Positions 1 through 7,475 of a stretch of DNA of 12,740 nt are shown here, piece after piece. The DNA lies in the NCBI GenBank assembly GCA_002329675.1, contig DCUA01000116.1, forward strand, positions 38,132 to 50,871. Reading direction: 5' to 3'. Under the pieces are notes generated by a model that did not search any database, was not told the DNA's origin, and saw nothing but the letters and a program-made list of their open reading frames with translations. The position numbers were made by a program, and so were the translations under genes. The stretch comes from Firmicutes bacterium UBA1426 (GTDB lineage: Bacteria > Bacillota > Clostridia > Peptostreptococcales > Anaerovoracaceae). Numbering within the stretch: position 1 is the stretch's first letter; each line of letters starts with the position of its first letter.

Positions 1-726
1 CTAATGCAGGAGATCGGTAAAATCAAAGGCCTTAAGGATTTCGCCATAACCACCAACGGCCTGCTCCTGCCAATGTATGCTAATGAATTGCGGGATGCGG
101 GAGTCCGAAGGGTCAATATCAGCCTGGACACCCTCGATGAGCAAAAGTACCGCACGATCACCCGGGGAGGCGATTTGAGCAGAGCTCTGGCAGGGATAGA
201 TGCAGCAAGATCAGCAGGTTTTGACCGGATCAAGATCAATGTAGTATTGATGAAGGGGTTCAATGATGATGAGATTTCCCGATTCGTGGAGCTCACAAGA
301 GACAATCCTATAGATGTTCGCTTTATCGAACTGATGCCTTTTGAGGGTCAGCAGGAATTTGCTTATGGGAAATACATATCCGCAGAAGCAGTGCCGGAGC
401 TTTGTAGTGAACTGCAGGAAGAACCGCGGGATGACCCCTCTTCGCCTGCCAGATATTACCGTTTGCCTGGAGCGAAGGGAAGGGTAGGATTGATCGAGCC
501 CATGAGCCATAAGTTTTGCCATGCGTGCAATCGGATCCGGATCACTGCAGACGGCCACATTTTAAGCTGCCTGCACAGCAGGAGTGAAATAGATCTAAAG
601 CCGGCACTGGGCGATCGTGAAGCAATAAAAAACCTTATTCTGCAGGCCGTATCCATTAAGCCGATGACCCACCGTCTTTCTGAGGGAGAGTTGATGGTGC
701 GGGACATGGGGCACATAGGAGGTTGA
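1..726 (+). CDS. moaA: GTP 3',8-cyclase MoaA (5'-truncated by window edge)
   Basis: Radical-SAM enzyme that, with MoaC, converts GTP to cyclic pyranopterin monophosphate, the first step of molybdenum cofactor synthesis in the cytoplasm. Only about the last 241 residues are here. The reading frame is open from base 1, and full MoaA is usually about 320-330 residues, so the N-terminal CxxxCxxC radical-SAM cluster motif lies upstream; the ATG at base 4 is probably internal. Visible family marks are the barrel segment TTNGLLL and, near the C-terminus, the second 4Fe-4S site FCHACNR with a third Cys 13 residues later (C-x2-C-x13-C), which binds GTP in this family. The protein ends in Gly-Gly, as MoaA needs for function. 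The stop codon (724-726) lies between the moaC ribosome binding site and the moaC ATG, so the two genes are translationally close. Identification is secure. Confidence 0.96.
   Translation, partial: LMQEIGKIKGLKDFAITTNGLLLPMYANELRDAGVRRVNISLDTLDEQKYRTITRGGDLSRALAGIDAARSAGFDRIKINVVLMKGFNDDEISRFVELTRDNPIDVRFIELMPFEGQQEFAYGKYISAEAVPELCSELQEEPRDDPSSPARYYRLPGAKGRVGLIEPMSHKFCHACNRIRITADGHILSCLHSRSEIDLKPALGDREAIKNLILQAVSIKPMTHRLSEGELMVRDMGHIGG
717..722 (+). promoter_or_regulatory. Ribosome binding site fixing the moaC start
   Basis: AGGAGG lies inside the last moaA codons, 6 bases before the ATG at 729. A TTG at 723 is in frame but directly abuts the site with no spacing, so ATG 729 is the better start. 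Confidence 0.8.
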
Positions 727-728
727 TC

Positions 729-1205
729 ATGAGCGAGTTTACTCACATAAATGCTGAGGGAAGAGCAAAGATGGTGGATGTAGGAGAAAAAGCCATTACG
801 AACCGGACTGCCATAGCCCGGGGTGAGATCCTCATGCACCCCGATACAGTGGAAAAGATCAAAGAAGGCAGTATGAAAAAAGGAGATGTTATCGGTGTTG
901 CACAGGTAGCCGGTATCACAGGTGCAAAAAGAACGTCCGACCTGATCCCCATGTGCCACAATATCTTTATATCCGGTTGCGATATGGACTTTACCGTGAA
1001 AGAAGACCGGATCGAAATCACCGCGACTCTTTCTACCACCGGGCAGACCGGAATCGAAATGGAGGCTCTTACTGCCGTCTCAATAGCGGCGCTGACTATT
1101 TATGATATGTGCAAAGCAGTGGATAAAGGGATGAAGATACAAAATATCCGGCTGATAAAAAAGACCGGCGGCCGGTCGGGAGAATTATTACTGGAGGAGC
1201 TCTAA
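729..1205 (+). CDS. moaC: Cyclic pyranopterin monophosphate synthase MoaC
   Basis: Converts the MoaA product 3',8-cyclo-7,8-dihydro-GTP to cyclic pyranopterin monophosphate in molybdenum cofactor synthesis. From ATG 729 the protein is 158 residues, the usual MoaC length. Family signatures are all present: KRTSDLIPMCHN with the active-site Lys and His, the long GQTGIEMEALTAVS helix block followed by IYDMCKAVDKGM, and a C-terminal KKTGGRSG segment. It follows moaA directly and its stop codon is immediately followed by the ATG of the MOSC gene, so moaA-moaC-MOSC form one operon. No truncation or missing key residue is seen. Confidence 0.97.
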   Translation: MSEFTHINAEGRAKMVDVGEKAITNRTAIARGEILMHPDTVEKIKEGSMKKGDVIGVAQVAGITGAKRTSDLIPMCHNIFISGCDMDFTVKEDRIEITATLSTTGQTGIEMEALTAVSIAALTIYDMCKAVDKGMKIQNIRLIKKTGGRSGELLLEEL

Positions 1206-1664
1206 ATGAAAAAGGGAATTGTAAAAGCAGTAAACACCAGTGAGACCAAGGGTGTGGTTAAAAAACCCGTTGACAGCGTGGTCATGATCGAAGGATTCGG
1301 CATACAAGGTGATGCTCACGCCGGCCCTGGGAAGCGGCAGGTCAGCCTCCTGGCACAGGAAAGCGTAGATAAGATGATTGCATTAACGGGCAATGAAGAT
1401 CTTTGCGTAGGGATATTCGCCGAAAATCTGACAGTGGAAGGCCTGGAACTGCACACACTTCCTGTTGGAACGAAGATGAGGATCGGGGAGACTCTCCATG
1501 TGGTCAGTCAGATCGGTAAGGATTGTCACAGCGGATGTGAGATCATGAGAAAGGTGGGGCAGTGTATCATGCCCCGTGAAGGAATATTTACGGAAGTTCT
1601 CACCGGAGGAGTTGTCAGGCCCGGTGACGAAATCGTGATCATCGAAAATTCTTCGGATAAGTAA
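1206..1664 (+). CDS. MOSC domain protein (Moco/sulfur-carrier related)
   Basis: A stand-alone MOSC domain of 152 residues. MOSC domains occur at the C-terminus of Moco sulfurase and in YiiM/MARC-type proteins, and are thought to bind the molybdenum cofactor or carry sulfur through a conserved cysteine. Seen here are the N-terminal block GIQGDAHAGPGKRQVSLLA (about residues 33-50), the cysteine segment DCHSGCEIMRKVGQC with Cys at about 107, 111 and 120, and the ending MPREGIFTEVLTGGVVRPGD. The start ATG abuts the moaC stop, with GGAGGAG about 5 bases upstream inside moaC. In Clostridia such genes often sit with moaA/moaC and mogA/moaB; no mogA follows here. The family is clear, but the precise function (Mo enzyme maturation or cofactor delivery) is inferred from context. 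Confidence 0.92.
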   Translation: MKKGIVKAVNTSETKGVVKKPVDSVVMIEGFGIQGDAHAGPGKRQVSLLAQESVDKMIALTGNEDLCVGIFAENLTVEGLELHTLPVGTKMRIGETLHVVSQIGKDCHSGCEIMRKVGQCIMPREGIFTEVLTGGVVRPGDEIVIIENSSDK

Positions 1665-1679
1665 GGTAATAAGTCAGGC

Positions 1680-1709
1680 TTGAGAGAATAAACCCCCTAA
1701 GATTGCAAT
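1680..1709 (+). promoter_or_regulatory. Candidate promoter for the carboxypeptidase gene
   Basis: TTGAGA (1680-1685) and TGCAAT (1704-1709) are 18 bases apart, matching the sigma-A consensus at 5 of 6 and 4 of 6 positions. A start near 1716 would give a transcript lacking the 5' arm of the hairpin at 1690-1741. Moderate match; by eye only. Confidence 0.4.
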
Positions 1710-1744
1710 ATCTTTAGTAAGAGAAGTATGGGAGGGGGTTTTTC
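1690..1744 (+). terminator. Hairpin at end of moa operon, overlapping the next gene's RBS
   Basis: AAACCCCCT (1690-1698) pairs perfectly with AGGGGGTTT (1733-1741) over 9 base pairs, followed by more T residues and a C. The loop is long (34 bases) and contains a short TCTT/AAGA inner pairing. It can be a Rho-independent terminator for the moa operon. Unusually, its 3' arm is also the likely Shine-Dalgarno sequence of the next gene (TTG at 1747), so it could instead, or also, mask that site in read-through transcripts. Confidence 0.5.
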
Positions 1745-1746
1745 TA

Positions 1747-2994
1747 TTGTTTTCATATAAGATTACCTGTTGGGCCCTGGTATTTCTGCTCATCCTGTCC
1801 GCGTTGGTATTCCTGACCCCGGAAATTTACGGGGGAGAGCAGGATGTAGTTGTCAGTGATGATCTGCAGGTGATAGAGACAGCAGCGCCCGTTGCGGTAA
1901 AAGCCGATACAGCGGCAGTTGTAGCGGAAACTGCTAAATCTGCTGTACTCATCGATTCCGGCAGCGGCACTGTTCTCTATGAAAAGAACAGTCACGAGAA
2001 GCTGCCTCCGGCCAGTATCACGAAGATCATGACCATGCTGCTGGTACTGGAAGCTGTAGATCGGGGGCAGATATCGCTTCAGGATCAGGTCACAATCAGC
2101 CAAAGGGCCGCGAGTATGGGAGGAAGCCAGATGTACATGGAGCAGGGTGAGCAGCAGACCGTAGAGACCCTGCTCAAGGGAATGGCTATCGGTAGTGCAA
2201 ACGATGCCTGCGTCGCCTGTGCTGAATATGTAGCGGGTACAGAAGAGATTTTCGTAGAAATGATGAATAAGAGAGCACAGGAATTGGGTATGAAGGATAC
2301 CAACTTTGTGAACACGAACGGCCTTCCGGTAGCGAATCATTACACCAGTGCATATGATATAGGACTGATGTCAAGAGAACTATTGAAGCACAAAGTTGCC
2401 CATGAGTGGTTCACGACATGGCAGACGACGGTGCTGGTCGGGTTGGCAAATAAGGAGCAGACAGAGTTTGAACTTACAAACACCAATCGCCTGATAAAGC
2501 TTTATCCCGGCGCCAATGGCATCAAAACAGGCTTTACGCAGGAGGCCGGATACTGCTTATCCGGTTCCGCTACAAAGGATGATCTGACACTGATCGCCGT
2601 AGTGCTGGGATGCGATACTACTCAGCACAGATGGGGAGAAACCATGAAGCTATTGGATTACGGTTTTGCTATCTGCGAGAGCGCGGTTCTTGCGAAACAG
2701 GGCGAAGTGTTAGGGTCCATAATCGTTGAAAAAGGCTCTCCCACGACAATGAATGCTATAGCGGATTCGGACATCAGCCTTCTGGTAAAAAAGGGTGAGC
2801 GTGACCAGGTCACGACAGAGGTGATTCTGTTTGACAAGCTGAAAGCACCTGTAAAAGCAGGGGATAAGGTGGGAGAACTGATCGCCCTGAAGGATGGGCA
2901 GGAAGTCGGCAGATATACCCTGGTAGCCGATAGCGACATAGATGTCGCAAAACTTCATGAAATTTACATACGAATGCTGAGGACACTTATTTAA
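1747..2994 (+). CDS. dacF: D-alanyl-D-alanine carboxypeptidase (S11 family, DacF/PBP5-like)
   Basis: Penicillin-binding protein that trims the terminal D-Ala from peptidoglycan stem peptides outside the membrane. It has 415 residues. The N-terminus has a hydrophobic stretch (about residues 9-23) that serves as signal peptide or anchor; no clear cleavage motif is visible. The three active-site motifs of the family are in order: SITK (Ser90, Lys93), SAN (150-152) and KTG (260-262). A C-terminal PBP5_C-like beta domain follows (about 315-400), and the last residues could form an amphipathic anchor helix. The start is TTG 1747; no in-frame ATG/GTG upstream would fit, and the signal peptide requires this start. 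Its Shine-Dalgarno (GGGAGGGGG, 1730-1738) lies in a hairpin arm. The gene next to it (DUF3343) is co-oriented 57 bases downstream. The family call is secure; the symbol is by resemblance to the Bacillus/Clostridia DacF group. Confidence 0.92.
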   Translation: MFSYKITCWALVFLLILSALVFLTPEIYGGEQDVVVSDDLQVIETAAPVAVKADTAAVVAETAKSAVLIDSGSGTVLYEKNSHEKLPPASITKIMTMLLVLEAVDRGQISLQDQVTISQRAASMGGSQMYMEQGEQQTVETLLKGMAIGSANDACVACAEYVAGTEEIFVEMMNKRAQELGMKDTNFVNTNGLPVANHYTSAYDIGLMSRELLKHKVAHEWFTTWQTTVLVGLANKEQTEFELTNTNRLIKLYPGANGIKTGFTQEAGYCLSGSATKDDLTLIAVVLGCDTTQHRWGETMKLLDYGFAICESAVLAKQGEVLGSIIVEKGSPTTMNAIADSDISLLVKKGERDQVTTEVILFDKLKAPVKAGDKVGELIALKDGQEVGRYTLVADSDIDVAKLHEIYIRMLRTLI

Positions 2995-3040
2995 TGTGTA
3001 TAGTATGCGAATGACGAAAAACTGAAGTTGAAGGATGAGA

Positions 3041-3045
3041 AGAGG
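3041..3045 (+). promoter_or_regulatory. Ribosome binding site fixing the DUF3343 gene start
   Basis: AGAGG lies 6 bases before ATG 3052. A TTG at 3028 is in frame but lacks a good site, so the 87-residue product from 3052 is preferred. Confidence 0.6.
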
Positions 3046-3051
3046 CTGAGA

Positions 3052-3315
3052 ATGAACGAATACGTTATCGTGTTTTCCTCCTCCTTCTATACGGCAGCAT
3101 ATGCCCGGGACCGTCTTCTGCAAGCAGGCATCAATACAAACCTGATGAAGACTCCTGCTCAGTTGTTCGGAAGCTGTGGCTACGGAATTACTCTGATAAC
3201 GAACGAGGAAGGTTTGGAGCGTATAAAAGCAACTCTTCGTCAAAATCAGATAAACTGGAGGGCGATATTCCGGCTGGAGAATGAGAGGGGGATCCTCAGA
3301 TACCAGGCAGTATAA
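3052..3315 (+). CDS. DUF3343 (putative Se/S carrier-like) small protein
   Basis: A soluble protein of 87 residues from ATG 3052. It starts with the beta strand YVIVFSSSF, then an alpha helix and a segment ending in FGSCGYGITL, with the single cysteine at about residue 42. This layout (N-terminal YVIVF, central SCG, length near 80-90) matches DUF3343, whose members are annotated as putative Se/S carrier-like proteins and occur in anaerobes near selenium or molybdenum hydroxylase maturation genes. That role is not proven for the family. Here it follows the carboxypeptidase gene by 57 bases on the same strand, with no terminator between, and lies less than 2 kb from moaA-moaC-MOSC. A hairpin terminator follows at 3318. 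There is no signal peptide or membrane segment, so a cytoplasmic location is expected. Confidence 0.78.
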   Translation: MNEYVIVFSSSFYTAAYARDRLLQAGINTNLMKTPAQLFGSCGYGITLITNEEGLERIKATLRQNQINWRAIFRLENERGILRYQAV

Positions 3316-3317
3316 AA

Positions 3318-3349
3318 AAGGCCCGCAGTGCTTCGTGACTGCGGGTCTT
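3318..3349. terminator. Bidirectional terminator between convergent genes
   Basis: AAGGCCCGCAGT (3318-3329) pairs with ACTGCGGGTCTT (3338-3349) over 12 positions, one of them a G-T wobble, around an 8-base loop. Preceding A residues (3314-3319) become a U-tract on the minus strand, so it ends the aminopeptidase transcript best. On the plus strand only a weak T-run follows, but the stem can also serve the DUF3343 gene. Confidence 0.85.
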
Positions 3350-3376
3350 GCATTGGAATAACAAATCTTTACGGTA

Positions 3377-4486
3377 TTACTTTAGGTTTTCCGGGTTGAG
3401 GATCTCAAGCTCCGGCAGTACGAAGAGCCCATCCTTGCGAACGAGAACATCATCAAAATACATCTCTCCACCGCCGTATTCCGGCCGTTGTATCATTACG
3501 AGATCCCAGTGGACAGCGGATACGTTTCCGTTGTTCGCATCTTCATAAGCACAGCCGGGAGTCAAGTGGAAGCTTCCGGCAATTTTCTCATCAAACAGAG
3601 TATCCTTCATGGGATGGAGGATATAGGGATTGACACCGATAGCAAATTCTCCGAAATAACGCGCACCTTCGTCTGTATCAAGCAACTGGTTGATCCTTTC
3701 GGTGTTGTTGGCTGTCGCTTTGACGATTTTACCGTCCTTTACTTCAAAAACGATGTTTTCAAAGGTAAAGCCTTCTTCTTCAGAAGGAGTATTGTAGGAT
3801 ATGATCCCGTTCATGGAATCCTTTACAGGTGCGGAGTATATTTCTCCGTCGGGAATGTTGCGTTCGCCACTGCATTTAACTGAGCCAATACCCTTGATGG
3901 AGAAGGTGAGATCCGTTCCGGGTCCGACTAAACGCACTTTGTCGGTCCTGTCCATAAGATCCTTCAATGCATCCATGGCTTTGTCCATTTTGCCGTAGTC
4001 AAGGGTACAGACATCAAAGTAAAAGTTCTCAAAATTCTCGAGGCTGGTGTTCGCTAACTGTGCCATTGAGCTGTTTGGATAGCGCAGGACCACCCATTTT
4101 GAGTGATCTACTCTTTGACGCAGGACAGGTCTGAGCACCCTGTTGTAAAGGCTTTGCTGAGAAGATGGCACATCCGCAAGTTCGGATGCATTATCGGCAG
4201 CCCGGACACCGATATAGGCCTGCATTCCTTTCATCTGGTGGAGTTGGCATTCATTCATGAATTCCAGCTGTTCTTCATTACAGCCTAATAGAATCTCACG
4301 GGTAATAGAAGAATCCTTAATTTCTGTATAAGGGTAGCCTCCGCACGCGTAGACTTCTTTTATGATTTGTTTTACTAAGGGCTTGGCGGTTTCTCCGTCA
4401 TATGAGATCAGGACGCGCTCGCCCTTTTGGATGTTGCAGGAATAATGCACGAGCACATCCGCTAACTTTTTGATTCTATTGTCCAT
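3377..4486 (-). CDS. M29-family metallo-aminopeptidase
   Basis: Aminopeptidase of the thermophilic metalloprotease family (M29; AmpS, PepS and aminopeptidase T relatives), removing N-terminal amino acids from peptides in the cytoplasm with a two-metal centre. The protein has 369 residues; family members are usually about 370-415. The metal and catalytic residues known from aminopeptidase T can be placed: Glu215 in DGEIYSAP, Glu280 in ARYFGEFAIG, His307 in GSFHLTPG, Tyr314 in CAYEDANNGN, and His326 and Asp328 in AVHWDLVM. The N-terminal domain (about 1-190) has the usual LADVLVHYS and KGERVLI openings. The start ATG is preceded by AAAGGAGA (minus strand, 4492-4499) at 5-base spacing, and a good promoter lies at 4534-4562. 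It is a single-gene transcript, convergent with the DUF3343 gene and divergent from the lipid kinase gene. No defect is seen. Confidence 0.95.
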   Translation of the reverse strand: MDNRIKKLADVLVHYSCNIQKGERVLISYDGETAKPLVKQIIKEVYACGGYPYTEIKDSSITREILLGCNEEQLEFMNECQLHQMKGMQAYIGVRAADNASELADVPSSQQSLYNRVLRPVLRQRVDHSKWVVLRYPNSSMAQLANTSLENFENFYFDVCTLDYGKMDKAMDALKDLMDRTDKVRLVGPGTDLTFSIKGIGSVKCSGERNIPDGEIYSAPVKDSMNGIISYNTPSEEEGFTFENIVFEVKDGKIVKATANNTERINQLLDTDEGARYFGEFAIGVNPYILHPMKDTLFDEKIAGSFHLTPGCAYEDANNGNVSAVHWDLVMIQRPEYGGGEMYFDDVLVRKDGLFVLPELEILNPENLK

Positions 4487-4533
4487 TGGAGTCTCCTTTA
4501 GTATTAAATAAATTTGTAATATTTTTCTTAATT

Positions 4534-4562
4534 AGTGTACCATGTTAGCAAAAAAATATCAA
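4534..4562 (-). promoter_or_regulatory. Sigma-A-type promoter of the M29 aminopeptidase gene
   Basis: Read on the minus strand, TTGATA (4562-4557) and TACACT (4539-4534) are exactly 17 bases apart, with TGG just before the -10 box making it extended (TGn). Transcription would start near 4527, leaving a leader of about 40 bases. Confidence 0.65.
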
Positions 4563-4603
4563 AGCCTTTTGCTTGTATGTACACTGTATATTGTGGTAAT
4601 CTG

Positions 4604-4612
4604 TGATATAAG
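4604..4612 (+). promoter_or_regulatory. Candidate extended -10 promoter of the lipid kinase gene
   Basis: TGATATAAG contains TATAAG (5 of 6 to TATAAT) with the TGn extension. The matching -35 position (CTGTAT, 4584-4589) is poor. A start near 4619 gives a short leader that still contains the GAGG ribosome site at 4625-4628, 6 bases before ATG 4635. Confidence 0.4.
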
Positions 4613-4634
4613 AAATGAAAAGCTGAGGAAATGA

Positions 4635-5549
4635 ATGAAGCATATATTTATACTGAACCCGGCTGCCGGCCCGAAAAAAGCAGAGAAAACAATACTTCCC
4701 CGTATTCTGGAAGCAGTAAAAGATGAAAATGTAGATTATGAGATACACCGCACCATGAATGTAGGCGACGGAGAAAATTTCGTAAGAAACCGCTGTTTAG
4801 CCCATCCCGGGGAAGATATACGATTTTATGCCGTCGGGGGTGACGGTACTCTGAATGAGGTGGCTAACGGAATCTTCGGTTTCCCAAAGGCCGAGCTCGC
4901 TTTCATACCCGCAGGGACAGGAAATGACTTTGCACGTATCTTTGCAGATCCACGTGCTTTTCTGGACATAAAGAAACAATTGCGAGGAAGGGCAATACCC
5001 ATAGATCTGATCCGGTACGATGACAGAGTCATAGTCAACATGTTGAACATAGGCCTGGACTGTGCTGTGGTTACAGAAGTGGATATGCTAAAAGAAAAGT
5101 ACTTTCTGAGAGGTCCCTTTGCTTATATGGTGGGCGTTGGAGTGGTATTCGGCCGTAACCGGGGCTTTCATCTGAAGGTTACTTTAGAAGATGGCAGTGT
5201 GTACGATCAGGAGTTTACCTTAGTAGCCGTAGGGAACGGTGCTTTCTGTGGTGGCGGATTCAAGGGCGTTCCCAGGGCAGAGATCGATGACGGACTACTG
5301 GATGTCAGTCTGGTAAACAAAGTGAATCGCAGGACTTTTGCATCTCTTATCACAAAATATCATAAAGGTACTCATCTGGAATCTCCCGCCGCAGGAGATA
5401 TTATCACATACGTGAAGTGCCGGTCTCTTTCCATTGAACCAAAGGACACAATGCAGATCTGCGTTGACGGAGAGGTACACTGTTCTGGTCGTCTTGACAT
5501 TTCCATTGTTCCTTCCGCCATACAGTTTTCGGTTCCGGAGGGTTGTTAA
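4635..5549 (+). CDS. Diacylglycerol kinase / YegS-BmrU family lipid kinase
   Basis: ATP-dependent lipid kinase of the DAG-kinase catalytic-domain family; the bacterial DgkB members recycle diacylglycerol to phosphatidic acid at the inner membrane face. It has 304 residues, the normal length. Motifs in order are the N-terminal IFILNPAAG (4-12), the nucleotide-binding GGDGTLNE (68-75), PAGTGNDFAR (92-101), a NMLNIGLDC segment, and the C-terminal YegS-like beta domain with IDDGLLDV and VDGE. There are no membrane helices, so peripheral association is expected. ATG 4635 is preferred over the out-of-frame ATG at 4631, because only 4635 gives the conserved N-terminus. It is monocistronic, with its own candidate promoter and a strong terminator at 5596. 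The substrate (diacylglycerol, undecaprenol or another lipid) cannot be told from sequence; BmrU-type proteins have no firm substrate. Confidence 0.91.
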   Translation: MKHIFILNPAAGPKKAEKTILPRILEAVKDENVDYEIHRTMNVGDGENFVRNRCLAHPGEDIRFYAVGGDGTLNEVANGIFGFPKAELAFIPAGTGNDFARIFADPRAFLDIKKQLRGRAIPIDLIRYDDRVIVNMLNIGLDCAVVTEVDMLKEKYFLRGPFAYMVGVGVVFGRNRGFHLKVTLEDGSVYDQEFTLVAVGNGAFCGGGFKGVPRAEIDDGLLDVSLVNKVNRRTFASLITKYHKGTHLESPAAGDIITYVKCRSLSIEPKDTMQICVDGEVHCSGRLDISIVPSAIQFSVPEGC

Positions 5550-5595
5550 TATTTATAGCTTTTCCCATTAAACGAAAGATCTTTGTAATGCGATA

Positions 5596-5636
5596 ACGCG
5601 TTTTTGCAATTTATTGCAGAATCGCGTATGTTTTTA
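5596..5636 (+). terminator. Rho-independent terminator after the lipid kinase gene
   Basis: ACGCGTTTTTGCAA (5596-5609) pairs with TTGCAGAATCGCGT (5614-5627) around a TTTA loop. The 14-position stem has one T-T mismatch and one wobble. ATG and then five T residues (5631-5635) follow. It separates the lipid kinase transcript from the fhs operon. Confidence 0.75.
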
Positions 5637-5684
5637 TTGATAATCAGGAGATATTAATTGTCGGGATAATCAGAAAATTTCAAC

Positions 5685-5713
5685 TTGACTTGTGATTTGG
5701 CTAAGGTTACAAT
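5685..5713 (+). promoter_or_regulatory. Sigma-A-type promoter of the fhs operon
   Basis: TTGACT (5685-5690) and TACAAT (5708-5713) match the consensus at 5 of 6 positions each, with an ideal 17-base spacer. The start is expected near 5720, giving a leader of about 59 bases before the fhs ATG. It is the best promoter match noticed in the window and the only one recognised for the seven genes downstream. Confidence 0.82.
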
Positions 5714-5727
5714 TAACCAAAGGATAA

Positions 5728-5742
5728 CGAAACGCTGTTTCG
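5728..5742 (+). promoter_or_regulatory. Palindromic candidate operator in the fhs leader
   Basis: CGAAAC and GTTTCG form a perfect 6-base inverted repeat around GCT. It lies about 8-22 bases downstream of the predicted start site, where a bound repressor would block transcription. The GAAAC-N3-GTTTC form resembles sites of IclR-family regulators such as KdgR, and an IclR gene lies in the same operon. As RNA it could also form a small hairpin. Binding is inferred. Confidence 0.45.
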
Positions 5743-5778
5743 CAATACGAAATAATAAGAAAGGATGAGGGCTATAAG

Positions 5779-7458
5779 ATGAGCTTTAAGAGCGACATAG
5801 AGATAGCGCAAGAAGCTAAACCTGCTAATATCGGTGAAATCGCGAGGGAACTTTCCATTGATGGCGATTATTTAGAAGTCTATGGAAAACATATGGCAAA
5901 AGTTGATTACAACATCCTGGATAACTATGCAGAAAAAGAGAATGGAAAACTGATCCTGGTAACTGCCATCAATCCTACCTCCGCAGGAGAAGGAAAGACT
6001 ACAACAACTGTGGGCCTGGGAGATGCGTTGAGAAAAATAGGAAAAAAGACAGTCATCGCATTAAGGGAGCCTTCATTGGGGCCGGTTTTTGGTGTTAAGG
6101 GGGGAGCTGCCGGGGGCGGTTATGCGCAGGTCGTTCCCATGGAGGATATTAATCTCCATTTTACAGGTGACATTCATGCCGTAACAACCGCAAACAATCT
6201 GATCGCAGCCATACTGGATAACCACATCCAGCAAGGCAATGCACTCAATATCGACGTCAGAAGGATCATCTGGAAGAGATGCCTGGATATGAATGACAGA
6301 CAATTGCGATTTGTCGTTGATGGCCTTGGCGGTAAAGCGAACGGAACACCGAGAGAAGACGGTTTCGATATTACAGTTGCATCGGAAATAATGGCTATTC
6401 TATGTCTGTCCAATGATCTGCTGGACTTAAAAGAGAAGGTTTCAAAGGTTATAGTCGCTTACGATTTTGAAGGGAAACCGGTGACCGTGGCTGATCTGAA
6501 AGTACAGGGAGCAGTAGCGGCTTTATTAAAGAATGCGTTAAAGCCCAACCTTGTCCAGACACTGGAACATACCCCCGCCTTTATACATGGAGGTCCTTTT
6601 GCGAACATCGCTCACGGATGCAACAGCGTTATGGCAACGAAAATTGCTCTTAAGCTGGGGGAATATACCGTAACGGAAGCAGGCTTTGGAGCTGATCTTG
6701 GAGCAGAGAAATTTATCGATATCAAATGCAGACTCAGTGGCTTAAGACCGGATGCTGTTGTCATCGTTGCTACCGCAAGAGCCCTGAAACTTCATGGGGG
6801 CGTCGAAAAGTCAGCCCTGAGCACCGAGAATATTGAAGCTTTGGAAAAAGGCATTGAAAACCTTCTGAAGCACGTAGAAAACATTACCGGAGTATTTGGA
6901 CTGCCGGCAGTCGTTGCTATAAATCGCTTCCCGACAGATACCCTTACAGAACTAAAGTATATCGAAGACAGATGTAAGGAATTAAATGTCAATGCCATTC
7001 TGTCCGAAGTGTGGGCTAAAGGTAGCGAAGGCGGTATCGAGCTGGCTAAAGAAGTTATAAAAGTTGTAGAGAATAATGAGAGCAACTTCCGCTTTGCTTA
7101 TGATAAAGATCTTCCGATCCGGGAGAAAATAGAAGCCATTGCGAAAAAAATCTACGGAGCAGATGGAGTAGACTTCGTTGGTAATGTCGGAAAGCAAATA
7201 GATGAGCTTGAAGCCTTAGGGTATGGTGATTTGCCCATATGCATGGCAAAAACTCAATATTCTCTGACCGACGAACCCAAAAAACTGGGTAGACCATCGG
7301 GATTCAGAGTTTCTGTGAGGAACATAAAACCATCCATAGGAGCAGGATTTATCGTTGCTCTGACCGGAGAAATCATGACGATGCCCGGACTTCCGAAGGC
7401 GCCGGCTGCTGAGGTCATCGATGTTGACAGAACAGGAAAGATTTCCGGTCTGTTTTAG
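5779..7458 (+). CDS. fhs: Formate-tetrahydrofolate ligase
   Basis: Catalyses formate + THF + ATP to 10-formyl-THF + ADP + phosphate in the cytoplasm. It is the formate entry step of C1 metabolism and the Wood-Ljungdahl methyl branch, and is reversible: purine-fermenting clostridia use it to make ATP and release formate. It has 559 residues, close to the usual 556-560. The P-loop-like nucleotide motif [10 protein letters not shown] is at about 66-75. The long conserved block [20 protein letters not shown] starts at about 97 and is followed by HFTGDIHA. The C-terminal [16 protein letters not shown] is intact. ATG 5779 has GGATGAGGG upstream and gives the standard N-terminus. It is the first gene after the promoter, and folD begins 17 bases after its stop. 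No key residue is missing. Confidence 0.99.
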   Translation: MSFKSDIEIAQEAKPANIGEIARELSIDGDYLEVYGKHMAKVDYNILDNYAEKENGKLILVTAINPTSAGEGKTTTTVGLGDALRKIGKKTVIALREPSLGPVFGVKGGAAGGGYAQVVPMEDINLHFTGDIHAVTTANNLIAAILDNHIQQGNALNIDVRRIIWKRCLDMNDRQLRFVVDGLGGKANGTPREDGFDITVASEIMAILCLSNDLLDLKEKVSKVIVAYDFEGKPVTVADLKVQGAVAALLKNALKPNLVQTLEHTPAFIHGGPFANIAHGCNSVMATKIALKLGEYTVTEAGFGADLGAEKFIDIKCRLSGLRPDAVVIVATARALKLHGGVEKSALSTENIEALEKGIENLLKHVENITGVFGLPAVVAINRFPTDTLTELKYIEDRCKELNVNAILSEVWAKGSEGGIELAKEVIKVVENNESNFRFAYDKDLPIREKIEAIAKKIYGADGVDFVGNVGKQIDELEALGYGDLPICMAKTQYSLTDEPKKLGRPSGFRVSVRNIKPSIGAGFIVALTGEIMTMPGLPKAPAAEVIDVDRTGKISGLF

Positions 7459-7475
7459 AGTGTGGAGGTTCTGTT

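Noticed and set aside
456..959. Minus-strand open frame of 167 codons across the moaA/moaC junction
   Set aside because: It lies opposite two certain genes, has no recognisable domain and shows the low-complexity His/Ser/Cys-rich make-up of an antisense shadow.
1753..2340. Minus-strand open frame of 195 codons inside the carboxypeptidase gene
   Set aside because: It is wholly antisense to a gene with all three active-site motifs; no family resemblance or ribosome site was found.
2710..3243. Minus-strand open frame of 177 codons opposite the carboxypeptidase end and DUF3343 gene
   Set aside because: It overlaps two supported plus-strand genes and has no recognisable motif. The terminator and coding signals favour the plus strand.
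5550..5778. Riboswitch (for example a THF-type) in the fhs leader
   Set aside because: The long hairpin at 5596-5627 is upstream of the promoter at 5685 and behaves as a terminator for the previous gene. The remaining leader of about 59 bases is too short and lacks a riboswitch-like core.
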